A model generated the notes under the pieces. It saw nothing but the letters and a program-made list of their open reading frames with translations. It ran no database searches and was not told where the DNA came from. DNA of 54,643 nucleotides from Hymenobacter rubripertinctus (lineage in GTDB: Bacteria; Bacteroidota; Bacteroidia; Cytophagales; Hymenobacteraceae). Below, one piece after another: positions 25,693 through 34,514 of the stretch (the stretch's first letter is position 1; every line of letters starts with the position of its first letter). The translations under genes were made by a program, and so were the position numbers. The stretch covers positions 35,995 through 90,637 of the forward strand of contig NZ_QYCN01000017.1 in the NCBI RefSeq assembly GCF_003583925.1. The letters run 5' to 3'.

Positions 25693-25795
25693 GGTGAGGT
25701 GGTGAAATGGTGAGTTTGCTGTTCAAGCGCCCTGTTTGCGCAAGTGGCGCAGCCTGGGCGCTGGAACAGCAAACTCACTATTTCACCACCTCACC
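25693..25795. repeat. Inverted repeat, TCACC type (copy H), 40-base arms
   Basis: Arms 25693-25732 and 25756-25795 match with two mismatches. The loop holds TTTGCGCAAGTGGCGCAG, closely like the loop of copy B read in reverse. It ends 11 bases before the guaA stop codon. Confidence 0.9.
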
Positions 25796-25806
25796 CTTGC
25801 ACTGCT

Positions 25807-27339
25807 CTATTCCCATTCAATGGTAGCGGGTGGTTTGGAGCTGATGTCGTACACCACGCGGTTGATGCCACGCACCTGGTTGATGATGCGGTTGCTGACT
25901 TCAGCCAGGAAATCGTAGGGCAGGTGAGCCCAGTCGGCGGTCATGCCGTCTACGCTGGTCACGGCGCGCAGGGCTACTACCTGCTCGTAGGTGCGCTCAT
26001 CGCCCATCACGCCCACGCTCTGGATGGGCAGCAGCATCACCCCGGCCTGCCACACCTGGTCGTAGAGGCCGTGCTCGTGGAGGCTATTGATGAAGATGGC
26101 GTCGGCCCGCTGGAGCAGGTCTACTTTGTGGGGCGTCACGTCGCCCAGGATGCGGATGCCCAGGCCGGGGCCGGGGAAGGGGTGGCGGTGCAGAATGTTG
26201 ACCGGCAACTCCAGGGCACGCCCCACTTCCCGCACCTCGTCCTTGAACAGGGTGCGCAACGGCTCCACAATCTTCAGATTCATCTTCTCGGGCAGGCCGC
26301 CCACGTTGTGGTGGCTCTTGATGGTCACGGCCGGTCCGTTCACCGACACCGACTCGATTACGTCGGGGTAGATGGTGCCCTGGGCCAGCCAGCGGGCACC
26401 GTCCACCTTCTGGGCTTCGCGGTCGAATACCTCGATAAAGGTGCGCCCGATGGCCTTGCGCTTCAGTTCGGGGTCGGTGAGGCCCGCGAGGGCCTGGTAG
26501 AAGTCGGCGCTGGCGTCTACGCCGCGCACGTTCAGGCCCAGGTCGCGGTAGGAGTGGAGTACCTGGTCAAACTCATTCTGGCGCAGCAGTCCGTTATTCA
26601 CGAAGATACCGTGCAGCCGCTTGCCAATGGCCCGGTGCAGCAACAACGCCGCCACGCTCGAATCGACGCCCCCCGAGAGGCCCAGAATCACCTGGTCCTG
26701 CTCGCCGATGGTGGCTTGCAGGCTCGCCACCATACCATCCACGAAGTGCTCGGGCGTCCAGTCCTGGAGGCAGCCGCACACGTCCACCACGAAGTTGCGC
26801 ATGAGCTGCTTGCCGTCGGTGGAGTGGGTTACTTCGGGGTGAAACTGGATACCGTAGGTCGGCTGACCCTCGATTTCGTAGGCGGCTACGGCCACGTCGG
26901 GGGTGCCGGCAATGGCCAAAAAGCCGGCGGGCAGCTCCTGAATGGTGTCGCCGTGCGACATCCAGACCTGGGAGCCGGGCTCCAGGCCGCGCAGCAGCGG
27001 GTGGTGCTGGTTGAGGTGGGTGAGGCGGGCGCGGCCGTACTCGCGGATGCTGGCCGGCAGTACTTCGCCGCCCTGCTGGTGAGCCAGCAGTTGGGCTCCG
27101 TAGCACACGCCCAGCACCGGCACCCGGCCCAGGTAGCGGCTCAGGTCGGGGTCGGGCGAGTTGCTGTCGCGCACGGAACACGGGGAGCCCGAAAGCACCA
27201 CGCCCCGGATATCCTCAGTGAGGTCCGGGGCGTGCGTATACGGGTGAATTTCGCAGTAAACATTCAGTTCCCGGATGCGCCGGGCAATGAGTTGGGTGTA
27301 CTGCGAGCCAAAGTCGAGAATCAGAATCTGTTGGGGCAT
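25807..27339 (-). CDS. guaA: GMP synthase (glutamine-hydrolysing)
   Basis: A 510-residue enzyme converting XMP to GMP in purine synthesis. The class I amidotransferase domain (1-195) has [10 protein letters not shown] with the catalytic Cys and FHPEVTHS with the His. The ATP-pyrophosphatase domain has the PP-loop [13 protein letters not shown] (about 220-232). The C-terminal dimerisation domain ends with [17 protein letters not shown], the usual end. ATG 27337-27339 gives [21 protein letters not shown], the standard start. Complete and normal in length. The spacer upstream is about 490 bases. Confidence 0.97.
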   Translation of the reverse strand: MPQQILILDFGSQYTQLIARRIRELNVYCEIHPYTHAPDLTEDIRGVVLSGSPCSVRDSNSPDPDLSRYLGRVPVLGVCYGAQLLAHQQGGEVLPASIREYGRARLTHLNQHHPLLRGLEPGSQVWMSHGDTIQELPAGFLAIAGTPDVAVAAYEIEGQPTYGIQFHPEVTHSTDGKQLMRNFVVDVCGCLQDWTPEHFVDGMVASLQATIGEQDQVILGLSGGVDSSVAALLLHRAIGKRLHGIFVNNGLLRQNEFDQVLHSYRDLGLNVRGVDASADFYQALAGLTDPELKRKAIGRTFIEVFDREAQKVDGARWLAQGTIYPDVIESVSVNGPAVTIKSHHNVGGLPEKMNLKIVEPLRTLFKDEVREVGRALELPVNILHRHPFPGPGLGIRILGDVTPHKVDLLQRADAIFINSLHEHGLYDQVWQAGVMLLPIQSVGVMGDERTYEQVVALRAVTSVDGMTADWAHLPYDFLAEVSNRIINQVRGINRVVYDISSKPPATIEWE

Positions 27340-27641
27340 AGGCAAAATTAGCGCGCAGATTTCAGACCTGAAGCACGACGGCCGTTTTTTCTGCGGCGGC
27401 CGTTGGCATGGGCGGGCTGTCAGCGCGTTTTCGCGCATCGCCATAAGGTCACAAACCGGCGTTTGCCAGGAGCATGAGCGAGTACTATCCGTGCCCTGAT
27501 GATGCGCCAGTGGCAATTCAGGCACTGGTATCCTAGCAGGATCCGACGTAAATGCTGGTCACATCCGCCCGGCACGCAGCCTTTCTCCAGGCGTCCCGAA
27601 GCCGGACCTTTGAGTGCGCCAATAGTCATTGGCCCTTATCC
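27340..27641. other. Spacer upstream of guaA
   Basis: No gene is supported. Open frames on both strands are short and not convincing. The spacer ends in the nested inverted repeat at 27642. Confidence 0.5.
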
Positions 27642-27807
27642 ACTGCTGTTACGCAGTAGCCGTTGCAGCATTCGTTTTTCGGTGCTCGTTGCTCGTTTTT
27701 CGGGGCTGATTGGTTAATGAAGGTGAATCAGCCCCGAAAAACGAGCAACGAGCACCGAAAAACGACCTGCCACCGCAGCTACCGGAAGCGACCTGCGTAA
27801 CAGCAGT
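27642..27807. repeat. Nested inverted repeat with perfect 39-base inner arms
   Basis: Inner arms 27673-27711 and 27726-27764 are exactly complementary and built from CGAAAAACGAGCAACGAGC-type words. Outer arms of 15 bases (27642-27656 and 27793-27807) also match exactly. A 14-base loop separates the inner arms. Confidence 0.93.
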
Positions 27808-27833
27808 TATCCACTGGCTCTCACGTTCGCGCT

Positions 27834-28316
27834 ATGCATTCATCCCTCCCTCTTCTGGCCCTCACGCTGTTGGGAGCCCTGACGCTGCCAGGCGTTGCGG
27901 TTGCCCAGCAGGCCGTTTCCGAAACGGCTCCCCCCGATTCGGCCAGCCTGGCGCCCCCCCATTCCGAACTGGTGGCTGAGGTCCTGCCCCCAACTTCCCG
28001 GCCGGTTGCGGCCGGCCTGCTGGCCGTAAAAATGCTGGCCGGCAATGTGGTCGATGAGTGGGGTAATCCGCTGAGGGGTGCGACGGTGATGGTACTCGGC
28101 GACCAGCTGCATTCGGTGAGCACCAACTCGACCGGCGACTATCTGTTACCTGCCCCCGGGGCAGCCCCGGTTATCCGGGTGAGTTTTGCCGGCTACCAGG
28201 ATGCCGAGCGCATTGCCCGTGGCCCCGCCGATCTGCTTTTCAAACTCGACCCCGTGCAGGACTACAAGCGGGATCTGAAAAAGCGCACCAAGGCCGCCGC
28301 CAAAGCCTGGAAGTAG
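27834..28316 (+). CDS. Exported protein with carboxypeptidase-regulatory-like domain (first of a tandem pair)
   Basis: A protein of 160 residues. The signal peptide at about 1-25 ends AVAQ. From about 68, LAGNVVDEWGNPLRGATVMV then NSTGDYLLP and IRVSFAGYQDAE form one carboxypeptidase-D regulatory-like (beta-sandwich) domain, as in the N-terminal domain of TonB-linked receptors. The basic end reads YKRDLKKRTKAAAKAWK. The next gene has the same plan and ending, so they are a duplicated pair. Function unknown; likely periplasmic or outer-membrane. I do not recognise this two-part architecture. Confidence 0.8.
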   Translation: MHSSLPLLALTLLGALTLPGVAVAQQAVSETAPPDSASLAPPHSELVAEVLPPTSRPVAAGLLAVKMLAGNVVDEWGNPLRGATVMVLGDQLHSVSTNSTGDYLLPAPGAAPVIRVSFAGYQDAERIARGPADLLFKLDPVQDYKRDLKKRTKAAAKAWK

Positions 28317-28467
28317 TAACCGCAGCGGCGCCTGCACAAAGGGCGCGCGAGGCGAAAGCGGGACCGGAGAAAACAAGACGAATGATGGAGGGTTAAAAAG
28401 CTGCTGAGGTCCGGTTATTGCTGGACAGCGGTTTTCGCCTTCCCTCTTTTCCTTCTGAGTCCTCCCT

Positions 28468-28875
28468 ATGGTTTTGTCCACGTTTGCCTTCTGGCTGTCG
28501 CACGTTGTTGCTTCGGCGTTCTACCCCGCTGCCGGCCCGTTGCCCCGCGTTTCGGGGGCGCCCGTTCAGCAAGGGGTAGCACGGGAATTGTTCGGCCACG
28601 TCACGGACTTCACTGGTGCGCCCCTGGCCGGAGCCACGGTGGCCGTGGAAGAGGACCGCAAGTCGTCCGTTATTACGAACTCGGTGGGCAAGTTTCTGCT
28701 CGTTAGCCCGCAGCGGCAGCCGCAGTTGCGCATCAGCTCGGCCGGCTATTACGATACGCTGGTGGCCGTCACCACGCTCAACACTTCCATCGAAGTCCAG
28801 TTGCGCCCCATCGACCGCTACAAGCGTAAGCTGAAAAAGCAGTACAAGGCCGCTAACAAGGCCTGGAAAAACTAG
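28468..28875 (+). CDS. Exported protein with carboxypeptidase-regulatory-like domain (second of the pair)
   Basis: A protein of 135 residues. The N-terminal hydrophobic segment (MVLSTFAFWLSHVVASAF) is a likely signal peptide. One regulatory-like domain follows (ELFGHVTDFTGAPLAGATVAV, NSVGKFLLV, LRISSAGYYDT), then IDRYKRKLKKQYKAANKAWKN. The ending matches that of the gene 150 bases upstream almost residue for residue, while the domain cores differ. The pair probably arose by an old duplication. No stop-associated terminator is clear; a GGTCGG/CCGACC hairpin lies at 28931-28950. Confidence 0.8.
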   Translation: MVLSTFAFWLSHVVASAFYPAAGPLPRVSGAPVQQGVARELFGHVTDFTGAPLAGATVAVEEDRKSSVITNSVGKFLLVSPQRQPQLRISSAGYYDTLVAVTTLNTSIEVQLRPIDRYKRKLKKQYKAANKAWKN

Positions 28876-28978
28876 CGGCGGCGAAGGATTCAAAAAAAAA
28901 CCAGCTGATTTACTTGATGATACCGCCCCGGTCGGAAAAAAAAGCCGACCCCGGTACCGAATCCGCCGGATTGGTGCT

Positions 28979-28986
28979 TACCTTTG
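28979..28986 (+). promoter_or_regulatory. Promoter box TACCTTTG of the SRP RNA
   Basis: An exact match to TAnnTTTG, five bases before the predicted 5' end of the RNA. No clear -33 box at the usual distance. Confidence 0.65.
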
Positions 28987-28990
28987 TCCC

Positions 28991-29084
28991 GGCGAGTCAG
29001 AACGACCAGCTCCTGCTGAATTCCCCCAGGACCGGAAGGTAGCAAGGGTAGGTGGTTGAGCGGTGCGATTTTGGCTCGCTTTTT
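28991..29084 (+). ncRNA. ffs: Signal recognition particle RNA (4.5S type)
   Basis: The conserved apical part is present: CCAGGACCGGAAGGTAGCAA, with the GGAA tetraloop and the asymmetric A/GCA internal loop that binds Ffh. The ends pair (GCGAG with CTCGC) and are followed by TTTTTT. It acts in co-translational delivery of membrane proteins. It belongs to the short bacterial type without an Alu domain. Confidence 0.93.
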
Positions 29085-29137
29085 TATCACAGGTTTTTTC
29101 CGGCCGACCTCTTTCGCCGAAATCATCTGACCTTAGT

Positions 29138-29165
29138 GAAAAGCGCCCTTAACCGGGCGCTTTTC
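29138..29165. terminator. Hairpin terminator
   Basis: GAAAAGCGCCC pairs with GGGCGCTTTTC around TTAACC. It lies after the SRP RNA and can act on either strand. Confidence 0.75.
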
Positions 29166-29251
29166 CTGTTTTCAGGCTCCGTAAGTCCGGTGATAATGGG
29201 TTTGTGACACACAAAATCCGGTCAATCCGCCGAATCCGCGCAATCAGTGAG

Positions 29252-29259
29252 TAGCTTTG
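29252..29259 (+). promoter_or_regulatory. Promoter box TAGCTTTG of the transaldolase-family gene
   Basis: An exact TAnnTTTG match, 29 bases before the ATG. The preceding stretch (about 29216-29247) is an AATCCGCC/AATCCGCG word repeat. No -33 box seen. Confidence 0.55.
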
Positions 29260-29287
29260 GGGAATTGTTGTTTCCCAACCTACCCGC

Positions 29288-29944
29288 ATGAAATTCTTCA
29301 TTGATACTGCCAACCTGAAGGAAATTCAGGAAGCCGTGGAGCTCGGTGTGCTCGACGGTGTAACCACCAACCCTTCGCTGATGGCCAAGGAAGGCATCAG
29401 CGGCACGGATGCCGTGATGCGCCACTACAAGCAGATCTGCGAAATCGTGGACGGCGACGTGTCGGCCGAAGTGATTGCCACCGACTACGAAGGCATGGTT
29501 CGCGAGGGCGAAGCCCTGGCCGAGTTGCACCCCAACATTGTGGTGAAGATACCCATGATCCGCGACGGCGTGAAAGCCATTCGCTACTTCTCCGACAAGG
29601 GCATCAAAACGAACTGCACGCTCATTTTCTCGGCCGGCCAGGCCCTGCTGGCCGCCAAAGCCGGTGCTACTTACGTGTCGCCTTTCGTGGGCCGCCTGGA
29701 TGATATCGGCCACGACGGCCTGCAACTGGTGCAGCAGATTGTGGACATCTTCAGCAACTACGGCTACCCTACGCAGGTGCTGGCCGCCTCCGTGCGCCAC
29801 GTACCGCACCTGCTCCAGTGCGCCGAGTTGGGGGCCGATGTGGTTACCTGCCCGCTCAACGTCATCACCGGCCTGCTCAACCACCCCCTCACCGACAAGG
29901 GCCTGGCTACTTTCCTGGCCGACCATAAGAAGGTGAATGGCTAA
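29288..29944 (+). CDS. Transaldolase / fructose-6-phosphate aldolase family enzyme
   Basis: A 218-residue TIM-barrel enzyme of the short (MipB/TalC) class. Key motifs are [11 protein letters not shown] (Asp6), [22 protein letters not shown] with the Schiff-base Lys (about 86), [19 protein letters not shown] and [11 protein letters not shown]. Such enzymes transfer or cleave dihydroxyacetone units in the pentose phosphate pathway; transaldolase and Fsa activity cannot be separated here. ATG 29288 is the natural start. The stop lies ten bases before the next inverted repeat. Confidence 0.93.
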   Translation: MKFFIDTANLKEIQEAVELGVLDGVTTNPSLMAKEGISGTDAVMRHYKQICEIVDGDVSAEVIATDYEGMVREGEALAELHPNIVVKIPMIRDGVKAIRYFSDKGIKTNCTLIFSAGQALLAAKAGATYVSPFVGRLDDIGHDGLQLVQQIVDIFSNYGYPTQVLAASVRHVPHLLQCAELGADVVTCPLNVITGLLNHPLTDKGLATFLADHKKVNG

Positions 29945-29953
29945 TTAGAAATC

Positions 29954-30050
29954 AAAAATTAAAAGTGAAAAATTAAAAATGCTGCGTCAGGGAAGTTGTC
30001 CAGACAGTCTTAGCTGAAAGGCAATTTTTAATTTTTCACTTTTAATTTTT
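29954..30050. repeat. Perfect 27-base inverted repeat, AAAATTAAAA type
   Basis: Arms 29954-29980 and 30024-30050 are exactly complementary and AT-only apart from one GTG/CAC. It spans the spacer from ten bases after one stop to eleven bases before the next ATG. Confidence 0.92.
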
Positions 30051-30061
30051 ACATTCAAAAA

Positions 30062-30265
30062 ATGTACATCATCAAAGTAAAGGGGAAGGCCAAGATTCCG
30101 GACTACATTCAGTTGCGGGACGAGGAATTTGTGCTCATTGCCTACTTCCGCGCCGACCGCCCCCTCAAGGATTTGCACCGCTACGGGCTGGCCGGCAAGG
30201 AAACCGAGCTGGCCGCCGTTATTGCGGGTCTGGAATTCGGGAAGCTGCAAAAGGTGGAGGTATGA
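30062..30265 (+). CDS. Small conserved-looking protein of unknown function
   Basis: A protein of 67 residues, MYIIKVKGKAKIPDYIQLRD to the end KLQKVEV, with alternating beta-like and one helical stretch. There is no signal or membrane segment. Compact, codon-biased and complete. It precedes ftsE by 83 bases on the same strand and may share its transcript. I do not recognise the family. Confidence 0.7.
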   Translation: MYIIKVKGKAKIPDYIQLRDEEFVLIAYFRADRPLKDLHRYGLAGKETELAAVIAGLEFGKLQKVEV

Positions 30266-30348
30266 AGCCGGGCCTGGCAGGCTTGCCAAACCAATCTCCC
30301 GGACTCTTGCTAACCAACCATTTCAGCCTTTTCAACTAACTCCCAACC

Positions 30349-31038
30349 ATGACCGTAATTGAGCTGCACGACGCTTACATTATGCAGGACGTGAATACGG
30401 TGCTGCAAAAGGTGTCGTTCACGTTGGGCAAAGGCGAATTCGCCTATCTGGTAGGCCGTACCGGTTCGGGCAAAAGCTCCCTGCTCAAAACCCTGTACGC
30501 TGATCTGCCCCTGCCCGCCGGCACGGGCTCGGTGGTAGGCTTCACGCTGCCCCGCAGTGGCAGCACCGATAAGGTGCCTTACCTGCGCCGTAAGCTGGGC
30601 ATCATCTTCCAGGATTTTCAGCTGCTCTTCGACCGCTCGGTGGCCGATAACCTGCTGTTTGTGCTCAATGCCACGGGCTGGAAGGGGAAGGCCCGCAAGC
30701 AACAGCGTATTTCCGAGGTGCTGATGCGGGTGGGGCTGGCCAGCGTGGCCGGCAAAATGCCTCATCAGCTTTCCGGCGGCGAGCAGCAGCGCGTCGTCAT
30801 TGCCCGCGCCCTGCTCAACGAACCGTTGCTGCTACTGGCCGACGAGCCCACCGGCAACCTCGACCCCGACGTGGCCGACAGCATTATGCAGCTGTTCGTG
30901 GAAATCAACAACGCCGGCACGGCCGTGCTCATGGCCACGCACAACTACCAGATTATTCAGCAGTACCCGCGCCGGGTGCTCAAGTGCGAGCAGGGGCAAC
31001 TCCTGGACTCGGCCGTGACGCCTTTTGAGGTCGGCTAG
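30349..31038 (+). CDS. ftsE: FtsE-like ABC transporter ATPase
   Basis: A 229-residue ATPase. The Walker A motif is GRTGSGKSS (about 36-44), the Q-loop FQDFQLL (about 86), the signature LSGGEQQR (about 141-148), Walker [14 protein letters not shown] (about 160), and the H-loop ATHNYQ. It fits FtsE, which works with membrane protein FtsX in cell division and wall hydrolase control. FtsX is not in this window. The start was chosen at ATG 30349. LolD-type ATPases are the main alternative. A short hairpin with T run follows at 31143. Confidence 0.85.
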   Translation: MTVIELHDAYIMQDVNTVLQKVSFTLGKGEFAYLVGRTGSGKSSLLKTLYADLPLPAGTGSVVGFTLPRSGSTDKVPYLRRKLGIIFQDFQLLFDRSVADNLLFVLNATGWKGKARKQQRISEVLMRVGLASVAGKMPHQLSGGEQQRVVIARALLNEPLLLLADEPTGNLDPDVADSIMQLFVEINNAGTAVLMATHNYQIIQQYPRRVLKCEQGQLLDSAVTPFEVG

Positions 31039-31142
31039 CGGGGTTTTCTCTGCGCCGATGGAAGCCGGAGCGGGCAAAGTCTGCGGAATAAAAAATAAGA
31101 TGGGCTGACAACCAATCGGCTTCCGGCGTACTCTTCGTAGGT

Positions 31143-31164
31143 AGTCCGACTGCCGGGACTTTTT
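31143..31164 (+). terminator. Short terminator after ftsE
   Basis: AGTCC pairs with GGGACT around a seven-base loop and is followed by TTTT. Confidence 0.55.
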
Positions 31165-31191
31165 GCATTCGTCCGCGCTATTTACCAGAGA

Positions 31192-32082
31192 ATGATTGGG
31201 CTTTCCGTACTGATTCCGGTGTTCAACTACGATGTGCGGCCGTTGGTACGCACGCTGTTGGCGCAGGTAGCAGACTGGCAGGGTCCCGTCGAGATTCACT
31301 GCCTCGATGATGGGTCACAGGAACTCCACCGACTGCAAAACCGCGAGCTGGCCTTGTTGCCCGGAGTGCACTACCGGGAGCTGGACCACAACGTAGGGCG
31401 GGCCGCCATTCGCAATCAGCTGGCCGCGTCGGCCCGTTACGCCTGGCTGCTGCTGCTCGACAACGACAGCAGCCTGCCCGACGGGCAGTTTCTGGCCCGT
31501 TATGCCGCCGCCCGCCACCGCGCGCCGGTGCTATCGGGTGGCACAACCTACGAAGCCGCCCCGCCGCCCGAAGCCGCGTTGCGCCTACGCTGGCTCTATG
31601 GCCTGCACCGGGAGGCCCGCCCCGCCGCCGTGCGCCAACGCGCACCCCACGGCCAGCTGACGCTCAATAATCTGCTCGTGCAAACCAAGGTATTCCGGCA
31701 GTTGGGCCTCGATGAAAGCCTGACCCGCTACGGCCACGAGGATACAAAATTCGGGTGGCTGCTGCGCCGCACCGGCACCGGCGTCCATCACCTCGACAAC
31801 CCCGTGCTCCACGATGGGCTGGAAGCTGCCCCGGTCTTTCTCCAGAAAACCCACGACGCGGTGCGCAACCTCGTGCAGCTCTACCGGGCCGAGGGACTGG
31901 GAGCCGATACCCGCTTGCTGCAGGCCGCCCTGCGCCTCCAGCGCTGGGGCCTGAGCGAGGCCGTCCGGACTGCTTTCGGGTTGCGGCGGGAACAGGTGCA
32001 GCGCAACCTGCTCTCCGGCCGCCCCAGCCTCCGCCAACTCGATGCCCTGAAACTGTACTGGCTGCTCGACGAGTTGCGCTGA
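31192..32082 (+). CDS. Family 2 glycosyltransferase (cytoplasmic)
   Basis: A 296-residue GT-A enzyme with LSVLIPVFNYDVRPLVRTLL at the start, LDDGSQE (about 43), VGRAAIRNQLA and a LLLLDNDSSLPDG DxD-type site (about 92). The later YGHEDTKFGWLL (about 180) is the ED motif of inverting GT2 enzymes. No membrane segment. The next gene is convergent; several GC-rich hairpins lie between (for example 32149-32177). The role is likely glycan decoration; the substrate is unknown. Confidence 0.88.
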   Translation: MIGLSVLIPVFNYDVRPLVRTLLAQVADWQGPVEIHCLDDGSQELHRLQNRELALLPGVHYRELDHNVGRAAIRNQLAASARYAWLLLLDNDSSLPDGQFLARYAAARHRAPVLSGGTTYEAAPPPEAALRLRWLYGLHREARPAAVRQRAPHGQLTLNNLLVQTKVFRQLGLDESLTRYGHEDTKFGWLLRRTGTGVHHLDNPVLHDGLEAAPVFLQKTHDAVRNLVQLYRAEGLGADTRLLQAALRLQRWGLSEAVRTAFGLRREQVQRNLLSGRPSLRQLDALKLYWLLDELR

Positions 32083-32205
32083 AGCCGCGTGCCCTACTGC
32101 GCGCCCGGGAGAAGGCAGTAGCACCGGGCCGGGGGCGCAACGCCAAAGCGCCGGCCCTTCCGAAGAAGAACCGGCGCGGTTGGCCTGCTGGCAATCAAAG
32201 GCAGA

Positions 32206-33108
32206 TTAGTCGTTATCGGTGTTTTTGACTTCCGATTTCACTTCTTTATAGGCTCCTTTTACGGCGCTGCCCACCTTGCTGCCCACTTTGGCGGCACCCT
32301 GGCCCACATCCTTGCCTACTTCCTTTACATCGGAAGCGGTGTTGCTGACAGCGCGGCCCACGGCGGAACGTTCGTCCTGAGTTTCGTTGGCGACCTTGTT
32401 GGCAGTACCGCTCACAGCATCAGCGCCCTGGGCTACGCGGGCCTCGGCTTTGTCGTAGGATTTGAAGGCGGCATACTTGAGCTTCTCCTTCTGAATTTCG
32501 GCTAGGTCCTTAGCCGGGATGTCGCCCTTTACTTTGTCGTAGGCTTCATCCAGCGCGCGCCACTCGGCATTGATGTTGCGCCAATCGTTGATGTCGTACT
32601 GGTCTTCGTTGCGCTTGATGTCGTTGACGAAGGCCTCATAGGTCTGCCGGGCGTTGGCGGCCGTTACGCGGCTGGCCGGCGAGGTGGGCTTGTAATACTT
32701 GCCCATCGCCATAGTCCCCGACGACATGGCGGCAGTCGAGCCGGGACGGTTATTCCAGGCCATTTCACGCTTGTCGTAGGCGGTTGTGTAGCGGGTGCGG
32801 AGCTGCTCGATTTCCTGGCGGCGGGCATCGTCGTACTGGTCGCCGTACTTATCGACGGAAGCCACTTTGGCATCGAAGTCGGACTTGAGCTGCGCGGTTT
32901 CGCGGTCGTAGTCAGCCTCTGCCTCGTTGGCTACGGCGTCGGCTTTCATTTCGGTATCCGAAACAAAAGTTTTGAAATCGTTATACGCCTGGTCGCTTTC
33001 GGCTCCCATTTCGTTCTGCTGCGCGTTGGTGCAGCTGGTAGTGAAAGCGGCCCCGCTAAGCAGAAGGGCAGCCGATAGGGCGTTTATGGTGAGGGTTTTA
33101 CGGAACAT
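32206..33108 (-). CDS. Lipoprotein with long helices and a Lys/Glu/Val-rich tail
   Basis: A 300-residue protein. The signal (MFRKTLTINALSAALLLSGA) ends AAFTTSC, a reasonable lipobox with Cys26. The middle is helical and charged (DRETAQLKSDFDAKVASVDKY, RRQEIEQLRTRY). From about 225 the tail has repeating short units such as KVANETQDERSAVGRAV, GKDVGQGAAKVGSKVGSAVK and GAYKEVKSEVKN. These resemble LEA-like or YtxH/CsbD-like stress proteins. Likely a periplasmic stress or envelope protein. The function is a guess from composition. Confidence 0.75.
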   Translation of the reverse strand: MFRKTLTINALSAALLLSGAAFTTSCTNAQQNEMGAESDQAYNDFKTFVSDTEMKADAVANEAEADYDRETAQLKSDFDAKVASVDKYGDQYDDARRQEIEQLRTRYTTAYDKREMAWNNRPGSTAAMSSGTMAMGKYYKPTSPASRVTAANARQTYEAFVNDIKRNEDQYDINDWRNINAEWRALDEAYDKVKGDIPAKDLAEIQKEKLKYAAFKSYDKAEARVAQGADAVSGTANKVANETQDERSAVGRAVSNTASDVKEVGKDVGQGAAKVGSKVGSAVKGAYKEVKSEVKNTDND

Positions 33109-33218
33109 GGTAAGTGAATTTTAAATTAGGAAAGGGAGAATGGCCGGGAGAGAGCCCAGGCTGAAGCCTTCTGGGGTTAACGCAGGCAGCGCGCCGCTGG
33201 TTACGCCGGGGGCTGGTA

Positions 33219-33248
33219 TTGGCCGGCGCTCCGGCCCAGTTACCTTTG
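33219..33248 (+). promoter_or_regulatory. Promoter of the DegT aminotransferase gene
   Basis: TTG (33219-33221), 19 bases, TACCTTTG (33241-33248). This matches the Bacteroidota consensus and sets the start codon downstream at 33279. Confidence 0.75.
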
Positions 33249-33278
33249 CCGCTTCCCTCCCTTTTCAGCTTTCCTGCC

Positions 33279-34442
33279 GTGCCCGTTTCGCCCCTTGCCA
33301 CCGCGCCACCCGCGCCTATTCAGTTGCTCGACTTGCCCGCCCAGCACGCCCCGATTCAGGCGGAACTGGCGGCCGCCGCGGCCGCCTGCCTGCACGAGGC
33401 GGCCTTTATCCAGGGGCCGGCCGTGGGGCATTTTGCCCAGGAGCTGAGCGCGTATCTGGGCGGCCCGCACGTGGTGCCCTGCGCCAACGGCACCGACGCG
33501 CTGCAACTGGCCCTGATGAGCCTGAAGCTGCCCGCCGGGGCCGAGGTCATCGTGCCGGCCTTCACCTACGTGGCCACGCTGGAGGCCGCCGCCGTGCTGG
33601 GTTTGCGCCCCGTGCCGGCCGATGTGCTGGCGGGTACCCTCAACCTCGACCCGCAGGCCGTGGCCGCCGCCCTCACGTCCCGCACCGGCGCCATCGTGGC
33701 CGTGCACCTGTTCGGGCAGTGCGCCGATTTGCAGGCGTTGCGCCAGCTGGCCGACCAGCACGGCGTGGCCCTGATCGAGGACAATGCCCAGGCCCTGGGA
33801 GCCACTTTTCAGCCCAAAACCGGCCCCGCCTGGATGGCCGGCACGGTGGGGGAGGTGGGCACCACGTCGTTCTTTCCGAGCAAGAACCTGGGCGGTTTTG
33901 GCGACGGGGGCGCACTGTTCACCCGCGACGCTGCCCGGGCCGAGTACCTGCGCCAGCTCGCCAACCACGGCCAGAGCCGCAAGTACCACCACCAGCACGT
34001 GGGCCTCAACTCCCGCCTCGATACCCTGCAGGCGGCCCTGCTGCGCGTGAAGCTGCCCCACCTGCCCGCCTGGACCGCCGCCCGCCAGCGCGTGGCCGCC
34101 CGCTACGACGCGCTGCTGGCGGGCCTGCCGGGCGTATCGGTGCCGGCCCGCGACCCGCGCAGCACCCACGTTTTCCACCAGTACACCCTTACCGTAGCCG
34201 ATGAGCCCGGCCGCCGCGACGCACTGCAGGCGTTTCTGGCGGCGCGGGGTGTGCCCACGGCCGTGTACTACCCGCTGCCCAACCACTTGCAGCCCGCCTA
34301 CGCCTACCTGGGCTACCGGGCCGGGCAGTTTCCGGTGGCCGAGCGCCTGGGCCGCACCGTCCTCTCGTTGCCCATCCACCCCACGCTCACCGCCGAGCAG
34401 GTGGCCTACGTGGCGGCCCAGGTGCGGGCGGGGCTGGCCTGA
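33279..34442 (+). CDS. DegT/DnrJ/EryC1-type sugar aminotransferase
   Basis: A 387-residue PLP enzyme. QGPAVGHFAQELSAYLG is followed by CANGTDALQLALM (phosphate-binding), EVIVPAFTYVATLEAA, LIEDNAQALGA with the PLP Asp, and TSFFPSKNLGGFGDGGAL with the Schiff-base Lys (about 193). It transfers an amino group to a keto-sugar nucleotide for surface polysaccharide. I chose GTG 33279 rather than the longer frame to 33219, because the latter codon is the promoter's -33 box. The nearby GT2 at 31192 may use its product; this is inference. Confidence 0.92.
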   Translation: MPVSPLATAPPAPIQLLDLPAQHAPIQAELAAAAAACLHEAAFIQGPAVGHFAQELSAYLGGPHVVPCANGTDALQLALMSLKLPAGAEVIVPAFTYVATLEAAAVLGLRPVPADVLAGTLNLDPQAVAAALTSRTGAIVAVHLFGQCADLQALRQLADQHGVALIEDNAQALGATFQPKTGPAWMAGTVGEVGTTSFFPSKNLGGFGDGGALFTRDAARAEYLRQLANHGQSRKYHHQHVGLNSRLDTLQAALLRVKLPHLPAWTAARQRVAARYDALLAGLPGVSVPARDPRSTHVFHQYTLTVADEPGRRDALQAFLAARGVPTAVYYPLPNHLQPAYAYLGYRAGQFPVAERLGRTVLSLPIHPTLTAEQVAYVAAQVRAGLA

Positions 34443-34514
34443 GGGCGTGGGTTGGCCCGGTTTTTTCTTTCGGCCCCAGCAATTGCAGTTTATACTCTCC
34501 TGATTTTTTCGCTT

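Noticed and set aside
25744..27351. Long plus-strand open frame over guaA
   Set aside because: It is antisense to a complete and certain enzyme gene; its composition is typical of a shadow.
27420..27629. Small minus-strand frame with four Cys (CVPGGC and CLNC)
   Set aside because: It briefly resembles a zinc ribbon but is isolated, has no start context, and its other residues look random. Too weak to call.
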